64,000 bases of DNA. Origin: Streptomyces sp. NBC_01351. GTDB lineage: Bacteria > Actinomycetota > Actinomycetes > Streptomycetales > Streptomycetaceae. Shown here in pieces: positions 45,931-53,772 of this stretch (positions within the stretch are counted from its first letter, which is position 1; each line of letters starts with the position of its first letter). The position numbers and the translations under genes were made by a program. Under the pieces are notes generated by a model, which was given only the letters and a program-made list of their open reading frames with translations, was not told the origin of the DNA and searched no databases. The DNA is taken from positions 1,612,001 to 1,676,000 of the forward strand of contig NZ_CP108356.1 in assembly GCF_036237315.1 (NCBI RefSeq). The letters run 5' to 3'.

Positions 45931-46350
45931 ATGTCCTCCGCTCCTGCCGCCTCCGTCCTGTTCGTCTGCATCCACAACGCGGGCCGCTCCCAGATGGCGG
46001 CCGGGTTCCTCCGCCACCTCGCCGGCGACCGCGTAGAGGTCCGCTCCGCCGGCTCCGTGCCCGGCGACCGGATCAACCCCTCCGCCGTCGCCGCCATGGC
46101 CGAGCTGGACATCGACATCTCCGACCAGAAGCCGAAGGTCCTCACCCCCGAGGCCGCCCAGGCATCCGACTACATCATCACCATGGGCTGCGGCGACGCC
46201 TGCCCGTACTTCCCCGGCAAGACCTACCTCGACTGGCAGCTCGAAGACCCCGCCGGCCAGGGCGTCGAGGCCGTCCGCCCCATCCGCGACGAGATCAAGG
46301 GCCTCATCGAGGGCCTGATCGCCGAGATCGACGCCAAGAAGCAGGTCTGA
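45931..46350 (+). CDS. arsC: arsenate reductase (thioredoxin-coupled)
   Basis: 139 aa LMW-phosphatase-type ArsC. P loop [16 protein letters not shown] (about residues 11-26), [10 protein letters not shown] and [13 protein letters not shown] (about 85-97) carry the nucleophilic Cys and the redox Cys pair region. It reduces As(V) to As(III) with electrons from thioredoxin, and both thioredoxin reductase and thioredoxin genes follow directly. AAGGAAG precedes the ATG. It is closely related to the phosphatase domain of the gene just upstream, suggesting duplication. Confidence 0.93.
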   Translation: MSSAPAASVLFVCIHNAGRSQMAAGFLRHLAGDRVEVRSAGSVPGDRINPSAVAAMAELDIDISDQKPKVLTPEAAQASDYIITMGCGDACPYFPGKTYLDWQLEDPAGQGVEAVRPIRDEIKGLIEGLIAEIDAKKQV

Positions 46351-46354
46351 CTCC

Positions 46355-47353
46355 ATGACCGACGCGACCACCACCGGCGCTGACGACGGCATACGCAACG
46401 TCATCATCATCGGCTCCGGCCCCGCCGGATACACCGCAGCCCTCTACACGGCCCGCGCCCAGCTGAAGCCCCTGCTGTTCGGCAGCTCGATCTTCGTCGG
46501 CGGCTCACTGACCACGACCACCGAGGTCGAGAACTTCCCCGGTTTCCCGGACGGCGTCGACGGCCCGGACCTCATGACCAACATGCGGGCCCAGGCGGAG
46601 AAGTTCGGCGCCGAGATGATCGACGACGACATCGTCTCCGTCGACCTGACCGGCACCGTCAAGGAAGTCACCGACTCCGAGGGCACCGTCCACCGCGCGA
46701 AGGCGGTGATCATCGCGACGGGCTCCGGCTACCGCAAGCTCAACCTCCCGAAGGAGGAGGAACTGTCCGGCCGAGGCGTGTCCTGGTGCGCCACCTGCGA
46801 CGGGTTCTTCTTCCGCGACCGCGACATCGTCGTGGTCGGCGGCGGCGACACCGCCATGGAGGAAGCCACCTTCCTCACCCGCTTCGCCCGCTCGGTCACC
46901 ATCGTCCACCGCCGCTCCACCCTGCGCGCCTCCCAGGTCATGCAGAACCGCGCCTTCTCGGACGACAAGATCTCCTTCCTCTTCGACAGCGAGATCACCG
47001 AACTGGACGACAAGGACGGCATGCTCTCCGGCCTCACCGTCCGCAACGTGATCACCGAAGAGACCCAACACCTCGACGTGACCGGCCTCTTCATCGCCAT
47101 CGGCCACGACCCGCGCACCGAGCTCTTCACCGAACAGCTCGACCTGGACGCCGAGGGCTACCTCAAGGTCCACTCCCCGTCCACGCGCACCAGCCTCCCC
47201 GGCGTCTTCGGCGCGGGCGACGTCGTCGACCACACCTACCGCCAGGCCATCACCGCCGCTGGCACCGGCTGCGCCGCAGCCCTCGACGCAGAGCGGTACC
47301 TCGCCGCCCTCGACGCAGAGCGGTACCTCGCCGCCCTCGCCGACGCGCGCTGA
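46355..47353 (+). CDS. arsT: thioredoxin reductase of the ars operon
   Basis: 332 aa FAD/NADPH enzyme. FAD motif [19 protein letters not shown] (about residues 13-31), redox centre [10 protein letters not shown] (about 145), NADPH motif [15 protein letters not shown] (about 160) and the C-terminal [14 protein letters not shown] (about 287). It reduces the thioredoxin that recycles ArsC. It starts 4 bp after arsC. The C terminus carries a tandem duplication of nine residues (LDAERYLAA twice), which does not disturb the fold's last conserved motif. Confidence 0.93.
   Translation: MTDATTTGADDGIRNVIIIGSGPAGYTAALYTARAQLKPLLFGSSIFVGGSLTTTTEVENFPGFPDGVDGPDLMTNMRAQAEKFGAEMIDDDIVSVDLTGTVKEVTDSEGTVHRAKAVIIATGSGYRKLNLPKEEELSGRGVSWCATCDGFFFRDRDIVVVGGGDTAMEEATFLTRFARSVTIVHRRSTLRASQVMQNRAFSDDKISFLFDSEITELDDKDGMLSGLTVRNVITEETQHLDVTGLFIAIGHDPRTELFTEQLDLDAEGYLKVHSPSTRTSLPGVFGAGDVVDHTYRQAITAAGTGCAAALDAERYLAALDAERYLAALADAR
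47282..47335 (+). repeat. 27-bp tandem duplication inside arsT
   Basis: Two exact 27-bp units (47282-47308 and 47309-47335) begin CTCGACGCAGAGCGGTACC and encode LDAERYLAA twice. Perfect identity points to a recent in-frame slippage event. Confidence 0.9.
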
Positions 47354-47383
47354 CCGCCACCACACACGAGAGGAGGCCGCACC

Positions 47384-47710
47384 GTGGCCCTCAAGAGCGT
47401 GACCGACGCATCCTTCATCGAGGACGTCCTCCAGAGCGACAAGCCCGTACTCGTCGACTTCTGGGCAGCCTGGTGCGGCCCCTGCCGCCAGCTCACCCCG
47501 TCGCTCGAAGCCATCGCCGCCGAACACGGCAAGAAGATCAAAATCGTCAAGCTGAACATCGACGAGAACCCGGAAACGGCCGCCGCATACGGCGTCATGT
47601 CCATCCCCACGATGAACGTCTTCGTCGGCGGCAGGGTCACCAAGACCATCGTGGGTGCCAAGCCCAAGGCCGCCATCGAACGCGAACTGCGCCACCTACT
47701 GAAAGCCTGA
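47384..47710 (+). CDS. thioredoxin
   Basis: 108 aa. Active site FWAAWCGPCRQL (WCGPC, about residues 29-33), cis-Pro in MSIPTMNVF (about 73-81) and a C-terminal helix. GTG at 47384 follows GAGAGGAGG. It is 30 bp after arsT and probably cotranscribed, so ArsC, reductase and thioredoxin form a complete arsenate-reduction chain encoded in order. Confidence 0.94.
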   Translation: MALKSVTDASFIEDVLQSDKPVLVDFWAAWCGPCRQLTPSLEAIAAEHGKKIKIVKLNIDENPETAAAYGVMSIPTMNVFVGGRVTKTIVGAKPKAAIERELRHLLKA

Positions 47711-47905
47711 GTCGACGGCGTTGGCCTGAGCGCGAGCGGTGATCGGCACGCCTGCGGGCCCCCGCCCGAGCGGCGAGCGCGAGACCGACAGTGCCAGCGT
47801 CGACCGTAGGCGCTCGGTCCGCCGGCCATAACGACGAGTCAGCCCCGGCATCGGCCAGCTCCTTCCGTCCGCCGCAACGAGCCCGTCTGGCGGTCTTCGT
47901 CAGTC

Positions 47906-49552
47906 CTACAGGCCACTTCCCCGGGCTTCGTCGAGGTGGGTGGGGGCGAACATGCGGAGCAGGGCGGGGAGGACCACGACGCTCGGGCCGGGGGTTGCCA
48001 GGGCTGCTGCGAGGTCGTGTTCCAGGTCGGGCGGGCTGGTCAGTGTGGCCGGGACACCAAAGGATTCGGCGAGGCGGACGAAGTCCGGGCGGGTGAGTTC
48101 GGTTGCGGTGGCCCCGCCGAAGGTGTCGGTCATGTACTCGCGCAGGATGCCGTAGCCGCCGTCGTCGACGATCAGCCAGGTGACGTTCAGGCCGAGTTGG
48201 GCGGCGGTGGCGAGTTCGGCTATCGAGTACACCGCCCCGCCGTCCCCGGAGACAGCGAGCACCGGGCGGTCCGGGGCGGCGACCGCCGCCCCGAGCGCCG
48301 CGGGGAATCCGTAGCCGAGGCCGCCGGCGCCCTGGGCGGAGTGCATGGTGTTCGGTCGGCGGGCGTCGAATGCGGACCAGGCCCAGTAGCCGAGGATCGT
48401 CATGTCGAAGAAGACCGGGGAGTCGTCGGGCAGGGCGCGTCGCAGGGCGGCCAGCAGTTCGCGTTCCGGTTCCAGGTCCTGCTCGTCGAGTCGGGCCCGG
48501 ATCCGTTTGAGGAGGCCGGCCGCTGCCTCCTCGGCTCGGCCGTCCGGTTGCCTAGCCGGGATGGAGTTGTACAGGGCGGCCAGGGAGAGTCGGGCGTCGG
48601 CGTGGATGCCGAAGGCGGGATGGTTGGACTCCAGCTTGCCGAGGTCCGCTTCGATCTGGATCAGCCGGCCGCGTGGGGCGAAGGTGTGGTAGTTGCTGGA
48701 GAGTTCACCGAGTCCGGAGCCGACCACCAGTAGGACGTCGGCGTCTTCGAGCAGGTCGGTGGTGTGGCGGTCCTCCAGCCAGGATTGGAGGGAGAGCGGG
48801 TGCTCCCAGGGGAAGGCGCCCTTCGCGCCGTAGGTGGAGGCCACGGGGGCGCGCAGCAGTTCGGCGAGCAGGAGGAGTTCGGCGGTGGCGCCCGAGCGCA
48901 CCACTCCGCCGCCCGCCAGGATGACGGGCCGCTCGGCCTGCGCCAGGAGCAGGGCCGCCTCGGCGATCAGCTCGGGCCGGGGGTCCAGGGGGCGTGGCTC
49001 GGCTCGCAGGCCGGTCACCGGAGGGACGGTGGTGGGGGCCAGGAGTACGTCTTGGGGGATCTCCACCCAGACCGGGCCGTACGGCACGGTGAGAGCGGAC
49101 TGCCATGCGGCGGCCAGGGCGGAGGGGATCTGCGAGGCGGTGCGCGCGGTGTGTACGGATTTCACGATGTCGCGGAAGCTGGCTTGCTGGTCGGTGAGTT
49201 CGTGGAGGTAGCCGCGACGGCGGCCGCCGAGTCCGGCCGAGGGGATCTGGCTGGAGACGGCGAGCACCGGGACGGAGGCGGCCGCGGCCTCCTGGAGCGC
49301 GGCGAGCGAGGTGAGGGCGCCCGGTCCGGTGGACAGGAACAGGGGCGCGACGGTTTCGGCGGTGCGGGCGTAGCCGTCGGCGGCGAAGCCGGCGTTGTTC
49401 TCGACCCGCAGGCCCACGTAGCGCAGTGGGGAGCGGCGCAGCGCGTCGAAGAGGCCCAGGGCGTGCTGGCCGGGGAGGCCGAAGACGCAGTCGGCGCCGA
49501 GTGCGGTGAGTGATTCGACGACGAGATCGCCGCCGTTGCGGACGTGGTTCAC
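47906..49552 (-). CDS. ThDP-dependent 2-oxoacid decarboxylase/acetolactate synthase-like enzyme
   Basis: 548 aa. N-terminal FGLPGQHALGLFDAL, the catalytic Glu in RVENNAGFAADGYAR (about residue 51), and the ThDP motif GDGGAVYSIAELATAAQ (about 435) ending in VDDGGYG. RGYLHELTDQQ resembles the AruI type of guanidino-oxoacid decarboxylase more than true acetolactate synthase. GTG at 49552 follows GGGGGAG. It is followed leftward only by a non-coding stretch; upstream lie a class II aldolase and a sodium-solute symporter in the same direction. The cluster looks catabolic, with unknown substrate. Confidence 0.85.
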   Translation of the reverse strand: MNHVRNGGDLVVESLTALGADCVFGLPGQHALGLFDALRRSPLRYVGLRVENNAGFAADGYARTAETVAPLFLSTGPGALTSLAALQEAAAASVPVLAVSSQIPSAGLGGRRRGYLHELTDQQASFRDIVKSVHTARTASQIPSALAAAWQSALTVPYGPVWVEIPQDVLLAPTTVPPVTGLRAEPRPLDPRPELIAEAALLLAQAERPVILAGGGVVRSGATAELLLLAELLRAPVASTYGAKGAFPWEHPLSLQSWLEDRHTTDLLEDADVLLVVGSGLGELSSNYHTFAPRGRLIQIEADLGKLESNHPAFGIHADARLSLAALYNSIPARQPDGRAEEAAAGLLKRIRARLDEQDLEPERELLAALRRALPDDSPVFFDMTILGYWAWSAFDARRPNTMHSAQGAGGLGYGFPAALGAAVAAPDRPVLAVSGDGGAVYSIAELATAAQLGLNVTWLIVDDGGYGILREYMTDTFGGATATELTRPDFVRLAESFGVPATLTSPPDLEHDLAAALATPGPSVVVLPALLRMFAPTHLDEARGSGL

Positions 49553-49614
49553 CGGACTCCCCCAGCAAGGGTCTTGGCCATCCGGGCGCGTGTTGCGGTA
49601 TTCATCAGCGCCTC

Positions 49615-50364
49615 TCAGTGGGCGTAGTCGGGGGCGATGCGTTCGACGAGGCGGAGCAGGGCGGCCCAGGCCAGGTCGTACGCCTTGTCGTCCTGGAAGT
49701 CGGAGCCGTGCTCGTCCCCGGAGAGTTGGCGGGCGGTCAGTTCGCAGACCTCGGGGGCGGGGATCAGGAGCGGAGCTCCGCCCGCCATGGCCGTGGTCTG
49801 GATCTGGCAGGCGTTCTCCAGGTAGTGCATGCGCAGGAAGGCCTGCGCGGGGCTCGTTCCGACGGTCAGCAGGCCGTGGTTGCGCAGGATCATCGCGGGG
49901 TGGCCGCCCAGGTCGGCGACCAGGCGCTGCTGCTCGTCGAGGTTGAGGGCGACGCCTTCGTAGTCGTGGTAGCCCAGCCGGTTGTGGAACTCCATCGACA
50001 TCTGATTCAGCGGTAGCAGCCCGCCCTCCTGGGCGGCGACGGCGCAGCCCGCCCGGGTGTGGGTGTGCAGGACGCAGTGGGCGTCCTCTCGGGCACTGTG
50101 GATCGCGCTGTGGATGACGAAGCCGGCCGGATTCACCGGGTGGGGACTCGGCTCCACCGCGTTTCCGGACAGGTCGATCTTCACCAGGTCGGATGCGGTG
50201 ATCTCCTCGAAGAGCAGACCGTAGGGGTTGATGAGGAAGTGCTGTTCGGGGCCCGGGAGGCGGGCCGAGATGTGGGTGAAGATCAGGTCCGTCATCTTGA
50301 AGTGCGCGACCAAGCGGTAGACGGCGGCGAGTTCGCGGCGCAGGTCGAGTTCGGTGGCGTTCAC
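49615..50364 (-). CDS. class II aldolase/adducin family protein
   Basis: 249 aa. Zinc-ligand motif HTHTRAGCAVAAQ (about residue 99) and the later ILRNHGLLTVG (about 160) carry three histidines of the aldolase II site; FTHISARLPG (about 29) is the phosphate/oxyanion-binding segment. Members cleave sugar phosphates or decarboxylate small hydroxyacids. GTG at 50364 has only a weak ribosome binding site. It lies between the symporter gene (45 bp) and the ThDP enzyme (62 bp), so it is probably in one operon with both. Confidence 0.85.
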   Translation of the reverse strand: MNATELDLRRELAAVYRLVAHFKMTDLIFTHISARLPGPEQHFLINPYGLLFEEITASDLVKIDLSGNAVEPSPHPVNPAGFVIHSAIHSAREDAHCVLHTHTRAGCAVAAQEGGLLPLNQMSMEFHNRLGYHDYEGVALNLDEQQRLVADLGGHPAMILRNHGLLTVGTSPAQAFLRMHYLENACQIQTTAMAGGAPLLIPAPEVCELTARQLSGDEHGSDFQDDKAYDLAWAALLRLVERIAPDYAH

Positions 50365-50409
50365 GGGGTAGTCCGTCCGGTCAGCAGTCGGCGGTCGGTC
50401 GCTGAGCGG

Positions 50410-51906
50410 TCAGCGTTCGGCGATCGCGGTGGCGGCGACTGCGGTGGCGATGGGCTCGTCGTTGTGTGCGGTGTTCTGACCGGCCAGACGGTGGCGCCAC
50501 TGTTCCAGGATCCCGGCGTCCGTGGGCCGGGTGGTCAGGCTGACCACCAGGTAGGCGACGAGGCTGACGGCGAGGCCGTAGTAGATGGGCTCGTTGGCCA
50601 GGACGCCCTTGGTGGCCATCAGGACGATGACGGTGAGGCCGCCGGTCGTCATGGCGGCGAGCGCGCCCTGGATGTTGCCGCGCCGCCACAGCAGGCCGCC
50701 CAGGATCGGTACCAGGAGGCCGCCGACCAGCAGGTTGTAGGCGACGGTCAGGGCCGCGAGGACGTCGTCGAGCAGGCAGGCGATGACGATCGAGATGACG
50801 CCCAGGGCCACGATCGTCACGCGGTTGGAGCGGACCTCGTCGTGGTCGTCGGCCAGTTCCCGGGCCGGGCGTCCGCCGAGGGTGCGCAGCCGCGCCCAGA
50901 TGTCATTGTTGGCCACCGTCGCCGAGGCGATCAGGGCGCCACTGGCAGTGGACATCATCGCCGAGAGCGCCGCGGCGAGGACCAGGCCCTTGACGCCGGT
51001 GGGCAGCAGGTTCTTGACGACGGTGGCGAAGGCGCTGTCCGCGCTTTCCAGCGTCGGGTAGAGGGTCTTGGCCGCCATGCCGATGAAGGCGCCGGCCAGG
51101 GCGTAGACCAGGCAGTACACGCCGGCCGCGGTGCCGCCGTAGGAGGCGACCTTGTCGGTGCGGGCGGTGAAGACGCGCTGCCAGATGTCCTGGCCGATCA
51201 GCATGCCGAAGGTGTAGATCAGCACGAAGGTGAGGATGGTCTCCCCGCCGATCGAGGTGAAGGAGAAGTAGCTGTCCGGGAGTTTGTCCTTCATCTCCGC
51301 GAAGCCGCCCGCCTTGACCACGGCGATCGGCAGGAGCAGGACGAGTACGCCGATGCTCTTCACCACGAACTGCACCATGTCGGTGAGGGTGATGGACCAC
51401 ATGCCGCCCATGGCCGAGTAGCCGACCACGATGGAGCCGCCGATCACCACGGCCGCCCAGCGCGGCACGTCGAACAGTACGTCGAAGACGGTGGCGTAGG
51501 CGATGGTGGAGGTGACGACCAGCATCAGGGTGTAAACCCACATCACCAGGCCCGAGATGACGCTGGCGGCGTCGCCGTAGCGCAGCGAGAGCATGTCGGC
51601 GACGGTGTAGACCTTGAGCCGGGCGATGCGGGCGGAGAAGAAGATGCTCAGGGCGAGCAGGCCCAGGCCGATGGCGAAGACCATCCAGGCACCGGAGATC
51701 CCGTAGGTGTAGCCGAGGCGCACGCCGCCGATGGTGGAGGCGCCGCCGAGGACGACGGCCGCCATGGTGCCCGTGTACATGAGGGGGCCGAGACGCCGCC
51801 CGGCGACGAGGAAGTCGCTCTTGGACGAGGCGCGTCTCTTGCCCCACCATCCGACGCCGACGATACCCAGCAGGTATCCGATCATCACTACGTAGTCGAT
51901 CGCCAT
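50410..51906 (-). CDS. sodium:solute symporter (SSS family)
   Basis: 498 aa with about 13 membrane helices. Family features include GGASTIGGVRLGYTYGI (about residue 54), VVGYSAMGGMWSITLTDMVQ (about 160-179, the SSS sodium-binding region) and AAALSAMMSTASGALIASA (about 310-328). GGAGGA precedes the ATG. It would import an organic anion, sugar or purine-type substrate with sodium. It is first in the leftward operon with the aldolase and ThDP enzyme, and divergent from the PucR regulator; these probably share a substrate. Confidence 0.92.
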   Translation of the reverse strand: MAIDYVVMIGYLLGIVGVGWWGKRRASSKSDFLVAGRRLGPLMYTGTMAAVVLGGASTIGGVRLGYTYGISGAWMVFAIGLGLLALSIFFSARIARLKVYTVADMLSLRYGDAASVISGLVMWVYTLMLVVTSTIAYATVFDVLFDVPRWAAVVIGGSIVVGYSAMGGMWSITLTDMVQFVVKSIGVLVLLLPIAVVKAGGFAEMKDKLPDSYFSFTSIGGETILTFVLIYTFGMLIGQDIWQRVFTARTDKVASYGGTAAGVYCLVYALAGAFIGMAAKTLYPTLESADSAFATVVKNLLPTGVKGLVLAAALSAMMSTASGALIASATVANNDIWARLRTLGGRPARELADDHDEVRSNRVTIVALGVISIVIACLLDDVLAALTVAYNLLVGGLLVPILGGLLWRRGNIQGALAAMTTGGLTVIVLMATKGVLANEPIYYGLAVSLVAYLVVSLTTRPTDAGILEQWRHRLAGQNTAHNDEPIATAVAATAIAER

Positions 51907-52076
51907 GAGGGGTCCTCCGATGGGGTGCGGCCGCGAGGGGGAGGTGGCCGCCCGATGATTTCCGAAAAGGGGGACAGCGACGGCCGACCACGGGGTGAGG
52001 TGGCGGCATCAGAGCTGGTGGATCGGGGATGAGAGAGACGCTATTCCGGTTGCGGACTCCAGAGAAGAGCAGGTTT

Positions 52077-52117
52077 CATCCAATGTGATGGGGCAGAATG
52101 GATGAACCATCCAATGG
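52077..52117. promoter_or_regulatory. candidate PucR operator
   Basis: CATCCAATG (52077-52085) recurs as CCATCCAATGG (52107-52117), with TGGATGAACCATCCA (52099-52113) forming an inverted repeat between them. The repeats lie in the divergent symporter/PucR promoter and run into the proposed PucR start. Confidence 0.5.
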
Positions 52118-53721
52118 ACGGACAGCGCATCATGACCACTCCCCACGATCCCGCGCCCGGCTCCCCCGCCCTCCCCCTCGCCACGCTGCTCGCCGACCCC
52201 GAATTGGGTCTGGAACAGATCGCGGGCCCCGTCGACGACCGGCTGATCGGAACCGCCGGGACCACCGAGGTCGAGGACCCCGCTCCGTACCTGATCGGCG
52301 GCGAACTGCTCCTCACGGCCGGCGTGCGCCTTCCGCAGACCCCCGAAGGCATCGACGCCTACGTACGCGGCGTGGTCGGCGCGGGAGCGGCCGCGCTGGG
52401 CTTCGGCGTGGCCCCGGTCTACGACGAGGTGCCGCCGGACCTGGTCACAGCCTGCGAGCGGCACTCCCTTCCCCTGCTGCGCGTCCCGGTCACCACACCG
52501 TTCGTCGCCATCGGCCGCTCCCTCTACGGGGCGATCGCCGAGGCCAGCACTCGCGACCTGCGGCACATCTCCCAGGCGCAGTCCGCCCTGGCCTCCGCCG
52601 CGGCCCGCCCCGATGCGATGCCCGCCGTCCTTCACCAGCTCTCCTCCCACCTCGGCGCCTGGACCGTGCTGATCGACGCGCAGGGCCGTGACCTGTTCAG
52701 CGCCGGCCCCCGGCCCGCCCCGGCCGTCCGGCAGCAGATGCTCGATCTGGCCGTACGCACGATGTCCCGATCACGGCTCGCCAGGGCGGGACGCACCCAG
52801 CCGCCGACCGCCGCGGCCGAGCACCACGCGGGCAGCCGGCTCACCGTGCACACGCTCCCCGGCAGGGAAGGCAGCACCGGGCCGCTCGTGGTCGGGATCG
52901 CCGCCACCACGCCGCCCACGGTCGTGCACCGCGCGGCGACCGGCGTGGCCACCGTCCTGCTCTCCCTGCTCACCAGCCCCCGCCACGCCCTCGGCACGGA
53001 CAGCGCCGGCGCCGGCGCGCTGGTCCGGCTGATGCTCGGAGCGTCACCCGCGGACGTCGCCCCCGCCCTCCTCCCTGCCGACGCGCCGCCCGGCGGTCGC
53101 TGGGTCGTCGTCCACGGCCACCGCGGCGGGCCGGAGGCCGGCTCGAGCGTGCCCGTCGGCGGCGACCCCGTACAGCTCGCAGCACTTGGCACCGCGCTGA
53201 GCACCTCCTACCTCGACCTGGACGGCGACGCGCTGCGTGCCCTGGTCCCGGGCGCACCCTCGATCGACGCCGAGGCCGCCGCCCGGCTGGGCTGGACGCT
53301 CGGCCTCAGCTCGCCCTCGGCCACTGTCGACCTGCCGACCGCCGACACGCAGGCCGAGCGCGCACTGCGGCGCGCCCTCGCCACCGGTGAGCCGGTCGTG
53401 CACCACCGTGCCGAGGAGCAGAGCGTGCACGGCATCGTCAACGCCGCCGATGCCAGGGCCCTCGCCCGCGCCCGCTTCGCCCCGCTGGACACTGCCGCAC
53501 AGCCCGGCCCCGCCGTGCTGCTGGAGACGCTGCGCACCTGGCTCGCACTGCACTGCAGCTGGGACCAGACCGCCACCGCACTCCAGGTGCACCGCAATAC
53601 GGTGCGCCACCGCATCGGCCGCGTGGCCGACCTCCTGGAGACCGACGTCCAGGACCCCGACGTCCGGATGGAGCTCTGGTTCGCCCTCCACTGGCTGCCC
53701 GGCGAACGACAGCAGGACTGA
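52102..53721 (+). CDS. PucR family transcriptional regulator
   Basis: 539 aa (ATG at 52102; 52114 and 52132 are alternatives). N-terminal PucR domain (about residues 25-145, with IAGPVDDRLIGTAGTTE and ELLLTAGVRLP), a middle GGDEF-like CdaR region (about 300-420) and a C-terminal HTH_30 domain (LETLRTWLALHCSWDQTATA, about 470, then HRNTVRHRIGRV). PucR proteins activate catabolic genes in response to their substrate. Divergent transcription from the symporter-aldolase-ThDP enzyme operon makes that the likely target. Purine catabolism is possible but not implied by the name alone. Confidence 0.88.
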   Translation: MNHPMDGQRIMTTPHDPAPGSPALPLATLLADPELGLEQIAGPVDDRLIGTAGTTEVEDPAPYLIGGELLLTAGVRLPQTPEGIDAYVRGVVGAGAAALGFGVAPVYDEVPPDLVTACERHSLPLLRVPVTTPFVAIGRSLYGAIAEASTRDLRHISQAQSALASAAARPDAMPAVLHQLSSHLGAWTVLIDAQGRDLFSAGPRPAPAVRQQMLDLAVRTMSRSRLARAGRTQPPTAAAEHHAGSRLTVHTLPGREGSTGPLVVGIAATTPPTVVHRAATGVATVLLSLLTSPRHALGTDSAGAGALVRLMLGASPADVAPALLPADAPPGGRWVVVHGHRGGPEAGSSVPVGGDPVQLAALGTALSTSYLDLDGDALRALVPGAPSIDAEAAARLGWTLGLSSPSATVDLPTADTQAERALRRALATGEPVVHHRAEEQSVHGIVNAADARALARARFAPLDTAAQPGPAVLLETLRTWLALHCSWDQTATALQVHRNTVRHRIGRVADLLETDVQDPDVRMELWFALHWLPGERQQD

Positions 53722-53772
53722 GGCAAGCGAGCAGTCGCCTCGGGCCGCGGCCGGTGCTAGAAATAGAGCGTT

